This document shows positions 25,151 through 37,129 of a stretch of 64,000 bases of DNA, piece after piece. The DNA lies in assembly GCF_009730915.1 (NCBI RefSeq), contig NC_052474.1, forward strand, positions 965,501 through 1,029,500. Reading direction: 5' to 3'. The first letter of the stretch is position 1. Every line of letters begins with the position of its first letter. The notes under the pieces were generated by a model, which saw nothing but the letters and a program-made list of their open reading frames with translations, was not told the DNA's origin and ran no database searches. The translations under genes and the position numbers were made by a program. The DNA comes from Dioscorea cayenensis subsp. rotundata (taxonomy: Eukaryota > Streptophyta > Magnoliopsida > Dioscoreales > Dioscoreaceae).

Positions 25151-25916
25151 TTTTACAACCGCAAACCATATCAACTCGAAAGTGGTAAACGTAGATTATA
25201 AACATTACACAAAAGCACAACAATCGGAAAACCATTTCGATCGTGTACACTGACGAAAATGTAAAACAAAACAAAAACCCTAGCCGAGACATCTCCCTGC
25301 AGACTAACAAAACCCTCACCGATTAATCCCCACAAAGCTTGATGTCTTCCAACAAAAACAAAAATCACAAAACCAAAACCGAAAAATGTCTCTTACGTAA
25401 TGCGAATAGTTAACAAAAACCATAATGAATACCTTAGGGACGCAAAGTGACGAAATGTCGAATACTTGCAGGGACTTCTTCTTGAGGCAGGTGGAAAGGG
25501 AAGAGTCTGGGTGGGAAGAGAAGAGTGAGACGCGAGTTGAGTCGGAGTCGCGAGTTGAGAGAAGACAAGCATATGAATGCCTAAGAAAAAAACCCACCCA
25601 CTTCCTCTCACACCGCGAAAATGGGTGCGACCCACGACTTCCCGCTGCAAGGGCATTTTCAGTCCATAAAATTTTTAAATACACTCGCTTAATGCCATAC
25701 GCACTTTGGGGGTTTCAAAATCATGGAGTTGAAAAGGAAGGGGTTTTTGGGCATTCAAACTATGGGGGTTTGTTTGGCAATTTAGCAAAAGTTAGTAGGG
25801 TTTTTTGGCAATTTCCACTAAATAAAATAATCATATATATAAATAGATGGGGAATGAAAATCCTTCATATTTAATTTGATAGGCTAAATAAATAATAATA
25901 ACCTGATCAAATGAGG

Positions 25917-26568
25917 TTTTTTTTTTTAATATAATGGATAAACCACATGCATTAAATAAAACACCAAAAAATACAACAATATTTCCACTAGCTGTGGAAA
26001 CACAATACAAACTAAAGGACGAACAACGGGTCTCCTCTTGACCCAAGCCAACAACAACTACTCCCGACTAATATCCTGAGCCACCTCAATCGCGGACTCC
26101 TCCACCCCACTAGGACGAGATCCAGAGAACTCTAAGCTGCGCCTGATCGAGGAAATAGAATTGTCCAACTTCACTCTCAAGCCCTCAGGAGCTGCAGAGA
26201 ACCAAGATAAAATCATAAGATCAGTCTTCACCATAACAGAGTGAGGATGCGCACATCTATCAGAGAAAATGTAATCATTTCTTGTCAACTAAATAGACCA
26301 CACAAAGGCTTTCACTGCTCCATCCCCGACCACTCGGGTCGCTGGACGTAAAGCAAACCTCCAGTCACCCCACAAAAGAGTCATAGAGTCGGGAAGAGCT
26401 GGTAACTGAAGAGACCTACTGATGTATGTCCACACCTCCTGGAAGAACCGACATCGCAAAAAGAGGTGATCAACTGACTCCACCTCAGAGTGACATAGAA
26501 CACAAGTGTCAGTCGGGAGTTTATTACAACGGCGTTTAGCCAGGTTTTCAGGGAAAGAACCTTATTCT
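25917..26568 (-). mobile_element. 5'-truncated LINE fragment with zf-RVT region
   Basis: The minus-strand reading includes ESVDHLFLRCRFFQEVW (the zinc-binding zf-RVT region of plant LINEs) and VWSI*LTRNDYIF, where the usual Trp of WSIWL is a TAG stop. The tail GTGGTTTATCCATTATATT plus poly(A) is at 25917-25945. It is a different copy from the LINE at 13285 but has the same tail type. Confidence 0.8.
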
Positions 26569-26577
26569 ATTACAAAA

Positions 26578-28377
26578 GAGTAATGATAAATGCACCGAAT
26601 TCAATTCCCGAATTCGGTGCACGAATGACCTGGCAACCAGATCATTTTTATTTTTTTATTTTAAATAATTTAGCAACTTTGCTGCACGTGGTTATTTTGC
26701 ATCAACTTTATAATGGCCAACAACTTTACTTTGTTTATTATTTTTTATTCAACCCGTGAACACCCCTCTTCTCTTCTCTCCTCACCACCACCTTGAGTCC
26801 CTCTTCTCCCTCACCTTGCTTCGCCGTCGTCGCCGTTAAGCCCCTCACATCGTTGTCACGCTTAAGTCCACCTGTCGACGCTATCGTCTGGAGAGCCTCT
26901 CGTCATCGCTTATTGCGTTTGAGCCACATCGCTGTTGTCGCTCGCTTGTGTCCCCGCTCTACATTTCACACTTGATCAGCATCTCTCGCCCATCTTCTCC
27001 CTTATTCCCAGTGGACACTTTCATCAATAATTATAAACAATTTGTGCTTATTTATTGGTGAGCAGGTCACTTTCCACCTCCCGCATCGGTGCTAAGACGT
27101 GAGCTTGACGGTGTTTACTATGAGATCCAGGCTACTGACCCAACTGAGATGGATTTGGAAATGCTCAGGGACTGCGCACACTAGGTTCTTGAGTTGCACA
27201 AGGCACATTCTAATTGGTTGTAATGGCATCTCCTGCTCTCATATGTGGTTGACATTATGCCCATGCTCTCAATATTGGTATTTGCGGATGACCTCTTTGT
27301 TTAGTTTGCCAGTGTCCAGAAAAATTTGAAACTTATCCCATGCTATTTTGATTGTTGTTATTATTATTATCATTATTAGCATTTATTTATTTATTTATTA
27401 GCATGTTAAATATTTTGTGCTCATTTGTTAGATATTGTCTCTTGAGATAAAGTTGTGATTCCAGTTGCTGCCATGATACACAAATCCATAAGTGTATTAA
27501 TTGCTGGAAAAGAGAAGAACATAGATAATTTTCAATATGCATGAGCTTCTCCAAGATGACTGGATTGAACATTCAAAAAACGGCTACATAAATTCTCATG
27601 AACTATGATACTTCAATCACCAAAATACAAATTCTCATGAACTATAAAAGTGCATAATATCACTCAAAATCTGCAAATAACTTCTACAAACAAAATACAA
27701 CAAACAACAACAAACTAAGTAATATATTTTCCACACTCAAAATCTGCAAAAAACTACAACAACAAAAAAATACAACAAAATCTAACAAACAAAATACAAA
27801 GTGAGTGATATATCATCAAAATAAGTTCAATGTATCCAGCAGCTTCCACTAAACAATAATCTAGAACCAGTAGATTCTCATTTCAAATTCTGAACCACAA
27901 ATTCAGCAGCATTACAAATGGCTTTAGCATCCCTAAAGAACAAATTTCAACATGCATCATCACTCAAAAAAAATCTAAAAAAAGATATACGTAGACGGGG
28001 ACACAACGGCGACAACGGCAACAACGGCGATGTGGCTCAAACGCAATAGCAATGACGAGAGGCTCTCCAGCGATAGCGCCGACAGTGGACTTAAGCGTGA
28101 CAACAGTGACAGGGGGCTTAACGGCGACGACGGCGAAGCAAGGTGAGGGGAGAAGAGGGACTCATAGTGGCGGTGAGGAGAGAAGAGAAGAGGGGGTGTT
28201 CACGGGTTGAATAAAAAATAATAAACAAAGTAAAGTTGCTGGCCATTATAAAGTTGATGCAAAATAACCACGTGCAGAAAGTTGCTAAATTATTTAAAAA
28301 AATTAAAAATGATCCGGTTGCTGAGATCATTCGTGCACTCGAATTCGGGAATTGAATTGGTGCATTTATCATTACTC
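26578..28377 (+). mobile_element. Foldback MULE / Pack-MULE with long TIRs and 9-bp TSD
   Basis: The left end GAGTAATGATAAATGCACCG and the right end (its complement) bound an 1800-bp element flanked by ATTACAAAA at 26569-26577 and 28378-28386, a 9-bp target duplication diagnostic of Mutator-like elements. The inverted repeats extend about 385 bp (26578-26962 and 27991-28377). Each terminus has its own GAATTC-centred short palindrome. No transposase is present. A 38-codon coding-like segment behind an AG acceptor (27068-27181) looks like captured host exon sequence, so this is probably a nonautonomous Pack-MULE. It sits at the edge of the LINE. Confidence 0.85.
27066..27184 (+). pseudogene. 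Captured exon-like fragment inside the Pack-MULE
   Basis: An AG acceptor (GAGCAG, ending at 27065) is followed by an open frame that includes VLRRELDGVYYEIQATDP and PTEMDLEMLRDCAH before a TAG at 27182-27184. Its composition is protein-like and unlike the AT-rich surroundings. I do not recognise the parent gene. Confidence 0.45.
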
Positions 28378-30093
28378 ATTACAAAATGAGTTTCTTAGAT
28401 AGTGATTTGTCCCATACTACACGAAAAGAAGGTCAAGAATTTTTATCCATCTCATTGTTCAATCGTCCACATTTTTGTATGTATTCATTTTTAGTTGGAT
28501 ATTATTACAGAGGTTCCCATTATGACAAAAAAACATAAAAGGAATCTAAATATGAGCCCAAAAAAAACTTACTTTAAAAATAATGGATTAGCTTTTTTGC
28601 TAAAATTTTAAATGAGTTGGATTTGGAAATGCTCAGGGACTGCGCACACTAGGTTCTTGAGTTGCACAAGGCACATTCTAATTGGTTGTAATGGCATCTC
28701 CTGCTCTCATATGTGGTTGACATTATGCCCATGCTCTCAAATATTGGTATTTGCGGATGACCTCTTTGTTTAGTTTGCCAGTGTCCAGAAAAATTTGAAA
28801 CTTATCCCATGCTATTTTGATTGTTGTTATTATTATTATCATTATTAGCATTTATTTATTTATTTATTAGCATGTTAAATATTTTGTGCTCATTTGTTAG
28901 ATATTGTCTCTTGAGATAAAGTTGTGATTCCAGTTGCTGCCATGATACACAAATCCATAAGTGTATTAATTGCTGGAAAAGAGAAGAACATAGATAATTT
29001 TCAATATGCATGAGCTTCTCCAAGATGACTGGATTGAACATTCAAAAAACGGCTACATAAATTCTCATGAACTATGATACTTCAATCACCAAAATACAAA
29101 TTCTCATGAACTATAAAAGTGCATAATATCACTCAAAATCTGCAAATAACTTCTACAAACAAAATACAACAAACAACAACAAACTAAGTAATATATTTTT
29201 CCACACTCAAAAATCTGCAAAAAAACTACAACATACAACAAAAATCTAACAAACAAAATACAAATTGAGTGATATATCATCAAAAATAAGTTCAATGTAT
29301 CCAAATGAGCTTCCACTAAACAATAATCTAGAACCAGTAGATTCTCATTTCAAATTTCGAACCACAAATTCAAAGAAGCATTACAAATGGCTTTTAGCAT
29401 CCCTAAAGAACAAATTTCAACATGCATCATCACTCAAAAATCTAAAAAGATATACGTGAGTCGGGACACAACTGGCGACAACGGCAACAACGGCGATGTG
29501 GCTCAAACGCAATAGCAATGACGAGAGGCTCTCCAGCGATAGCGCCGACAGTGGACTTAAGCGTGACAACAGTGACAGGGGGCTTAACGGCGACGACGGC
29601 GAAGCAAGGTGAGGGGAGAAGAGGGACTCATAGTGGCGGTGAGGAGAGAAGAGAAGAGGGGGTGTTCACGGGTTGAATAAAAAATAATAAACAAAGTAAA
29701 GTTGCTGGCCATTATAAAGTTGATGCAAAATAACCACGTGCAGCAAAGTTGCTAAATTATTTAAAAAAAAAATTAAAAATGATCTGGTTGCCAGGTCATT
29801 CGTGCACCGAATTCGGGAATTGAATTCGGTGCATTTATCATTACTCATTACAAAATGAGTTTCTTAGATAGTGATTTGTCCCATACTACACGAAAGAAGG
29901 TCAAGAATTTTATCCATCTCATTGTTCAATCGTCCACATTTTTGTAAAAAAAATGTATTCATTTTTAGTTGGATATTATTACAGAGGTTCCCATTATGAC
30001 AAAAAAACATAAAAGGAATCTAAATATGAGCCCAAAAAAAACTTACTTTAAAAATAATGGATTAGCTTTTTTGCTAAAATTTTAAATGAGTTG
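27151..30093 (+). repeat. Direct tandem duplication, two units of about 1.47 kb
   Basis: Unit 1 (27151-28618) and unit 2 (28619-30093) are nearly identical, starting GGATTTGGAAATGCTCAGGG and ending TTTTAAATGAGTTG. Each unit contains half of the captured exon, the Pack-MULE interior, its right TIR (ending at 28377 and 29846), an ATTACAAAA copy and about 240 bp of RING-gene upstream flank. Differences are mostly homopolymer indels. The junction shares a short GAG(A/T)TG microhomology. Confidence 0.92.
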
Positions 30094-30458
30094 TTTTATT
30101 TGGTAATGATAAAATTTTTTATCTCTTTTTCAAAAACAAATCATTTATTACCTTCTACAAAAAAAGATAATCACGGTGATTTATAAAAAATAAAAAAAAA
30201 TCTCCAAAATCTAAAAAATATTTTCCCAGACAAATTCAAATGGTAAAATTAACAAATATATTTCTAACTTTTTAAAACACCTTCCTATTTTAATCATCAG
30301 ATTCCAATTGGCGATAACAAGATAAATAAAACAAACAAAATTAAAATATACATACTTTCTAAATATAAACTCACTCAGTCCTACTCAAATTCAAACTGAA
30401 TCCATATCATAGTATATATATATTTATATATATGACTAGTGGCTATAGTTGCTAGTTA

Positions 30459-30466
30459 TATATAAA
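30459..30466 (+). promoter_or_regulatory. TATA box of RING-H2 gene 1
   Basis: TATATAAA followed by G, 104 bp before the ATG. The same element occurs 92 bp before the ATG of gene 2 (34235-34242) and of gene 3 (37038-37045). Confidence 0.6.
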
Positions 30467-30562
30467 GACAAAGACCATAAAACCTTTCTTTTGCTTTCCA
30501 ATTAATTAATTCTCTTTTCTTTTGTTTTTCTGATCTTGTCTTGTGATCAAGAGAAAACAACC

Positions 30563-31294
30563 ATGCCTTCTCCAATCCTGCCTTGTTGCACTGTTCGGCA
30601 AAGCCCTTTCAGCGATGATCCTAACTGGTTCTACACAATCCATAGACCATTAGGCAATTTGGATCTCAGCCGCCTTGGACCTAACAGTCATCCACCTCCT
30701 CCTTCACTCACAATTGATTTAAACTTTGGCAGTCAGATGATCTCCAATTCCATTAATTTTGACGAACATGGACTCATATTAACAACTGAAACAAAGAGAT
30801 TCATGTTGGATATCCAGGAATTCAATCAGAGATTCTCTGCAGAACTGGCCATAAACACTATGTTCATGAACACCTCAACCGGAGCAGCATTGTCCGTTGA
30901 AAGGTGTCAATTAATGGTATCTGATATCGCTGATTTTATGCTGACCTTTGTCCGGTATGGTATCTGTGCTGCGTATAATGATATCTTCATCAACTTGGAA
31001 GTGGTGGATCTTGTGCAAGATGAGGATTTGAATGGGATTCTCCAGGAATCATTTGAAGAATCTGAATTTAGTATTGCTTGTCCAGCATCACAGGTGCTTT
31101 TGGAGAGCTTGGTGACTGAGGTGTTCCTTGATGAAGAAGAAGAGGTGAGCTGCATGATATGTTTAGAAGAGCTTGTTGCTGGCACTGAGGTCAAACGTTT
31201 GCCATGCTCTCATGTTTTTCATGGAGATTGCATTGATGGTTGGTTTGCTCGGAGAGATTCTTGCCCGCTCTGTAGATTCACGTTGCATGCTTGA
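30563..31294 (+). CDS. RING-H2 finger protein, cluster copy 1
   Basis: Intronless, 243 residues. The start at 30563 is chosen because the leader TGATCAAGAGAAAACAAC lies directly before the ATG in three other copies. The C-terminal RING-H2 finger (197-237) has all eight ligands: CMIC, LPCSHVFHGDC and CPLC (C3H2C3). This is the usual E2-binding finger of a ubiquitin E3 ligase; activity is inferred. The N-terminal 190 residues carry family signatures (SPFSDDPNWFYTIH, PPPP then hydrophobic, TETKRFMLDIQ.FNQRFSAE, NTSTGAALS.ER, LLESLVTEV) that I cannot match to a named domain. There is no signal peptide or transmembrane segment. It is the first of six paralogues in the window. Its upstream flank is split by transposons. 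Confidence 0.9.
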   Translation: MPSPILPCCTVRQSPFSDDPNWFYTIHRPLGNLDLSRLGPNSHPPPPSLTIDLNFGSQMISNSINFDEHGLILTTETKRFMLDIQEFNQRFSAELAINTMFMNTSTGAALSVERCQLMVSDIADFMLTFVRYGICAAYNDIFINLEVVDLVQDEDLNGILQESFEESEFSIACPASQVLLESLVTEVFLDEEEEVSCMICLEELVAGTEVKRLPCSHVFHGDCIDGWFARRDSCPLCRFTLHA

Positions 31295-34234
31295 AAATGA
31301 TGAAAAAGAGTTGGATATATAAATTCATAGTTACGTTTTGACAAATTGATGACAAACATCTTTTTATTATTTTTTATATTGTACTTGAGAGATTTCGAAC
31401 TCGAGAACGTACAGAGATATTTGAAAACTATATATATATAGTTCTAGATAATATGTGTGATATTTATATATATATATATATATATGGTGGATATATAGAT
31501 TCGGATATTATGTGTTTTTGGATATTGAAAATTATACTATGTATGTTTTAGTCAGCTGAATATATATATGAGTATTAAATATTCAGAGTTAACGCTTTTG
31601 TTATTCTGCTTCACCGGTTTTTGTTTTTGGCCTTTCTGGCAACATGAATATTATTATTATTATTTTTTAGTCCATGTTTCCAGCATGAACTAACGACACT
31701 AATTAAAGTGGCTGCACAAAATTTACTTATACATCTAATGAAAATCTCATTAATTTATTAGATATCTGACATGAACAATTCTTCCTTTAATCTCACTCCC
31801 AATGCATACCACAACAGAAAAATACCAGTGCTTTGTTTTAATGAAAATAATTCTGACTGACTTTTTACTTCTCTCTCTCTCTGAGGTTTTTACTTTTATT
31901 TTTTTAAATATCACAAATCAATACCAATCATCAAAAACATAATAATTACAAAAAAATTTACAAAAATTTATTATTTGATCTAATCTATTGATATTTTATA
32001 AATTATATTATGTAGTATATATAGTTTTGAAAAATCTATGTTTTAGTTTTGGTTTTTTATAAATTAATTTATATAATATATAAAATTATATTTTTAATAT
32101 AGTTTTTGTAAAAATGTATTATTTGACTATGATTTTTATAAACAAAACTATAAATTAATGAATATAAATTTTAAAAAAATTGTAAAAATTTTATTATTTT
32201 TTTTCTTTTGCAATTCGCCCAACCCTACAATTTATGTATTTGCACCTGCATAATATATATATATATATATATAATGTAATTTTGTGGATGTTTACGAAGG
32301 TTTGTAGATTTGAAAAAATAAGAAAGAAAATATGTGAGCAGAGAGAGAACAAGGGATCGAGTGTTGTATTGTTGGAGAGGGGGCATTATATGCTAATCTA
32401 ATGGTCCTTGGGGGACATTCGTAAATTTTAAATCTACGAACATCCCAAAATATTGAGCCTCCTATACATATTACTATATATATATATATATATATAAACA
32501 TTGGAAATGTGATTTTTACTTGTATATGCTTCTAGATGTAAAAGCAATGTTTCCTTTTATATGTACTTTTATATTTCCACTTGTATATATATGTAGGGAT
32601 GTCTGGTGAAAGAAATGGAAGCAGCTCCACAATGAGGAACAAAAGCTGTAAAAACAGATTTACGATGGATATGAGCAATTTTTTAAATCTAAGTTTGAAC
32701 CCTGTTTGTGTTTTGGTTGATTGTTTGTTAATTTTTTATTTTTTTTTTAACAATTGTGACCCACAATTATTTGGAACTAATCAAATTTAAAGTATTAATT
32801 ATACTTTTTAAGATGCAATTAGTTAGATAAAGTGTAATAACACATCAAAGAACAAACAAATGAATCCCCAAATAAACACAATTACATACAAGTTATCTAA
32901 TTTTTATCTTCGAATGCATAACAAATAGGTCTCCATTTGGTTGTCTTCCATAAGCAGTCCCCATATTCCATAAAAATTATAATAAAGTTTACGTTGCTTA
33001 TTTTATTTGAATTTGAATAAGATTAGCCATTTAAACTATTAGGATAATCTAAATTATGTGACGTAAGTTATATTATATAAATATAAGCTTCTAGCAATTT
33101 TTGACAATAAAAATTAAAAACTATCACCACATTCACAATGGTAACTTCTTTCTATGGAGCAAGAGGCCAAGGGGCCAACTCTGGTTTTCTCAATTACTGA
33201 TGATTGATGTAAAACAATAATTTAACTTTTTCTATATGAAATATCTCTTCAATCATATATATATATATATATATATATTTGTATATGAAGGTTGTTGATC
33301 AATTGACTTTGTCTTGGTTTGACTAGTATTAGAAAGTTTTATCGCTCTTTCATCATTTTCTTAAATATGAGAACAAAATTTAAATTTGATTTAAATATTT
33401 AACATGTAATAAGAAATAACATGAGAAAAAATTTGAATAAAAAATAAATAAATTATAAGTCTGATATTTTTAACCATAAAGAATGTATGTTTGGGTCATG
33501 TGTTTTGAAATCAGTCTCTTACCACATAAAATTATTTATTTTGGTAGGTTAGTTTTAACCGCAGTTTATAAATATTAGAATAATATATATATACACGTTG
33601 AATGGGAATTTAAATTAAATATTCAGTGTTTAATTTGATATACTATATAGATAATAACCACACCAAATGAGATTTGTTTGTCTGAGGGGTTCATCCATCT
33701 CATAGTTTGTCCATATTTTTTTTAAAAAAAATATTGGTTTTTAGCCGGATATTATTACAGGACGTAATTAAGATATGAAAAGCATTAAAGTAAGCCAATT
33801 TGCAAAAGGAGATTTATTTTAAACTAATGAATTACGTAATTTTTGTTAAAATTTTAAATGAATTTTTTTATTTGGCAATGGATAAAATTTTTATTTTTCA
33901 AAAATAAAATATTTATCAACTTCTAGAAATAAAGATAATCCAGGGTTATAAAAAAAATCTCCAAATTCTAAACATTATTTAAAAAAAAAATCAAATCATA
34001 AAATGAACAAATATATTTCTTACATTTTAAAATACCCTTTTTTTTTATTCATAAAATTCCCACATGTGATAACAACATAAATAAAACAAACAAAATTAAT
34101 CAAATATAAAATCTAAAAACAGCCCCTAACTATTAAATATGAATACTTCTAAATATAAACTAACTAGTCCTACTCAAATTCAAACTCAATCCATATCATA
34201 ATATCCATATCATAATATATGATTAAAAACTAGT
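31295..34234. other. Intergenic between RING copies 1 and 2
   Basis: AT-rich with several (TA)n runs (about 31476, 32256, 32475, 33258). From about 33060 it becomes alignable with the upstream cassette of copy 3, including a GGAGCAAGAGGCCAAGGGGC stretch (33158-33177). No gene recognised. Confidence 0.6.
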
Positions 34235-34326
34235 TATATAAAGAGAATGAAACCTTTCTTTTGCTTTCCAATTAACTCTCTTCTCTTTCTATTTTCTCCA
34301 GTCTTTGTGATCAAGAGAAAACAACT

Positions 34327-35055
34327 ATGTCTTCTTCCATTATGTCTTCTCCCACTGTTCGTCAAAGCCCTTTCAGTGATGATCCTAACTGGTTCTACAC
34401 AATCCATAGTTCATTAGGCAATTTGGATATTCATCATGTTTTCACCGACAACACACCACCTCCTCCTCCACTCACAATTGACTTAAAGTTTACCACTTAT
34501 ACGTTCTCCAGTTTCACAAATTTAGCAGAGCAACCACTACCATTAACAACTGAAACAAAGAGATTCATGTTGGATATCCAGGATTTCAATCAGCGCTTCT
34601 CTGCAGAGCAAACCATCAACTCTATGATCAGGAACACGTCAACCGGTGCAACATTGTCCATTGAAAGACGTCGATGGATGGTCTCCGACATCTCTAATTT
34701 TATGATGTCCTTTGTCCGAGATGGTTATAATGAGATCTTCATCAACTTGGATGTGGTGGAGCTTGTGCCAGATGAGGATTTGGATGGGATTCTCCGGGAA
34801 TCATTTGAAGATGCTGAATTGAGTGCATGTCCGGCATCACATGCACTTTTGGAGAGCTTGGTGACGGAGGTGTTTCGTGACGACGAAGAAGCAGTGAGCT
34901 GCATGATATGTTTGGAAGAGTTTGTTGCTGGTGTTGAGGTCAAACGTTTGCCGTGCTCTCATCTTTTTCATGGTGGCTGCATTGATAGTTGGTTTGTGCG
35001 GAAGGATTCTTGCCCGCTTTGTAGATTCACGTTGCATGAAGAGTTGGATTCATAG
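34327..35055 (+). CDS. RING-H2 finger protein, cluster copy 2
   Basis: Intronless, 242 residues, identical in protein sequence to copy 3. The RING-H2 finger is at 192-232 (CMIC, LPCSHLFHGGC, CPLC) with all ligands intact. The N-terminal region is the cluster-specific one: SPFSDDPNWFYTIHSSLGNLD, PPPPPLTIDL, KRFMLDIQDFNQRFSAE, then an acidic DEDLDGILRESFEDAE. A predicted soluble ubiquitin E3 ligase. TATA at 34235 and the conserved leader directly before the ATG support expression. Compared with copy 1, the C-terminus is extended by EELDS. Confidence 0.92.
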   Translation: MSSSIMSSPTVRQSPFSDDPNWFYTIHSSLGNLDIHHVFTDNTPPPPPLTIDLKFTTYTFSSFTNLAEQPLPLTTETKRFMLDIQDFNQRFSAEQTINSMIRNTSTGATLSIERRRWMVSDISNFMMSFVRDGYNEIFINLDVVELVPDEDLDGILRESFEDAELSACPASHALLESLVTEVFRDDEEAVSCMICLEEFVAGVEVKRLPCSHLFHGGCIDSWFVRKDSCPLCRFTLHEELDS

Positions 35056-36523
35056 TTAATTAAGTGCAGTGCAGAGATATATTTGGAAACTGTACAGGTC
35101 TAAATATATAATATGTGTGATGTTAATTTGTATTGAAAATTATGCTATGCATATTTGAGGCAGCTGAATAAGAGTGTTGAATTAATTTAGAGTTATTAAT
35201 GTTTTTGTTAATCTGCTTCACCGCTGTAGAGATATTTGAAAAGTATATATTAGAAATAAAGATAATATATACTACTAATTAAAGATAATATAATTGAATA
35301 TTTGTTATTCTGCTTCACAGTTCAAGAGTAGACACTCCTCCTTTTAATTATTTGGGCAGACCTGAGATGTCCGACAGTGTTTTTTGTCTATTTAAATTTT
35401 TATCCTTGCTTTTTATTTTTTTTGTGGTATTTTGTATCTCCTCACCACTGGTGAGAGGAGTTTCCTATTTTATATTGTTGTTTCTTTTTCAATAAATTTG
35501 TGGTTTATTCACACACTTCAGTAAAAAAAAACATAAGTGATTAATAAAAAAGAAATCTCCAAAATTATTTTCTAAAAAAAAAAAACAAGATCCAGTTTTT
35601 TTTTGTTCGTTTGGGCAACATGAATATTATTATTATTATTTACTCCATTTTTCTTGGATGTCGAACTAACGACTCTAAAGGGGATGGTTGTTTTGATGGG
35701 TGAAAGCACAAATTAAATTCTCTAAAACATTTAATTAAAATCTCATTAATTTATTAGATCGATATCTTTGACACAATTCTTCCTTTAATCTCACTGCCAA
35801 AGCATACCACAACAGATAAATACTAGTTAAAACAGTGCTTTGTCTTTATGTGGTGTAAGTTATATTATATAAATATAAGCTTCTCACAATTTTTGCCAAT
35901 TGAAATTATCAACACCTTCGTAATGGTAACTCCTTGTTATGGAGCAAGAGGCCAAGGGGCCCACTTCAAATTTTTTAGTTGCGGATGATGATTGATGTGA
36001 AACAATAATATAATTTCTTGTCTATGAAATATCTCCTCAATCATTTTCTTGTATATGAAAGTTGTTCATCAATTGACCATGCATGTGTCTTGGGTTGACA
36101 AATGTTAAAAAGGTTTATTGCTCTTTCATCATTTTCTTAAACATGAATAAAAAATTTTAAAATTTGATTTAAATATTAAATATGTGATAAGAAATAATAT
36201 GAGTAAAAAATGAGTAAAAAATAAAATACAAGCATGTGATTTTTTAACCATAAAAAAATGTTTGTTTAGGCCATGTAATTTGAAATTAATCCGTCATCAC
36301 GTAAATTATTTATTTTGATAGGTTAGTTTTAATCGCAATTTATAAATACTAAAATAAAGAATATATATATACACTGAAAATGAGAATTTAAATTAAATAT
36401 CCTGTATTTAATTTGATACACTATATAGATAATAACCACAAAAAAAATGAGATTTTTAAATTGTTATTTGTCATCTCTAAGGCAAATAAAGATAGAAGGT
36501 TTTATTCATCTCATGGTTTATCC

Positions 36524-36555
<32 letters not shown>

Positions 36556-37037
36556 TATTAGATTTTAGCTCGATATCATCACAAGAGGTAAGAAATGAAT
36601 TAAGCAATAAAAAAAATCCTAATTTGCAAAATTAATGAATTAGTTATTTTTGTTAAAATTTTAAATGATTTTTCATTTAATACCGGATAAAATATCTAAT
36701 CTCTTTTTCAAAAATTAAATATTTCTAAACTTCTAGAAATGAAACAACCCTCGGTGATTTATATTTAAAAACCCAGGAATCTAAACATTATTTAAAAAAA
36801 AAAAGAAAGAAATTCAAATTATAAAATTAACTAATATATTTCTCACTCTTTAAAAAACCTTCCTTTTTAATCATCAAATCAACATTGGTGATAACAAGAT
36901 AAATAAAACAAACAAAATTCAAATATAAAATCTAAAAACAGTCCCTAATTAATAAATATTAAATATGAATACTTTCCAAACATAAACTCACTCAATCTTC
37001 TACTCAAACTCAAACTAATATATGACTAGTGACTAGT
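35056..37037. other. Intergenic between RING copies 2 and 3, with LINE tail
   Basis: Contains a LINE 3' tail-like segment on the plus strand at about 35345-35530 (TTTTTCAATAAATTTGTGG then TTTATTC and poly(A)). From about 35850 to 37037 it is the upstream cassette shared with copy 2. A (TA)n run lies at about 36525-36550. Confidence 0.55.
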
Positions 37038-37129
37038 TATATAAAGACCAATAAACCTTTCTTTTGCTTTCCAATTAAATCTCTTATACTTCTTTTCTCT
37101 CCTATCTCTGTGATCAAGAGAAAACAACC

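Larger units (their letters stand above)
20541..25815 (-). mobile_element. Decayed Mutator-like element carrying a Ulp1 protease gene (KI-MULE-like)
   Basis: The region contains minus-strand remnants of a multi-exon transposon gene. Right-hand remnants (24300-24840) include HFIELKAVYQERALLDSLLQR, TFGLEDVAIVLGSRCDGEAV, RIIDYVDDLPGMGR and TNTGYVKG, which resemble the DUF1985/plant-mobile-like domain of Ulp1-bearing MULEs. Left-hand remnants give a C48 protease: IDVMDAFSMYLCK (about 22460-22500), VDIVILPIIMSGHFHVVV with an LDN Asp after a one-base shift (about 22255-22330), and PIVMRFIE (about 21975-21995), where the catalytic Cys position reads Ala. Both ends are rich in AAAAAACCCC-type sequence, as in MULE termini, and GCGGG..GTGGGTCGC-like blocks occur in inverted order near 20655-20690 and 25605-25640. 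I saw no recognisable transposase. Many frameshifts: dead. Confidence 0.65.

Noticed and set aside
30536-30562. Upstream non-ATG extension of RING copy 1
   Set aside because: It would need a TTG start and would translate the conserved leader; the paralogues start at the ATG directly after that leader.
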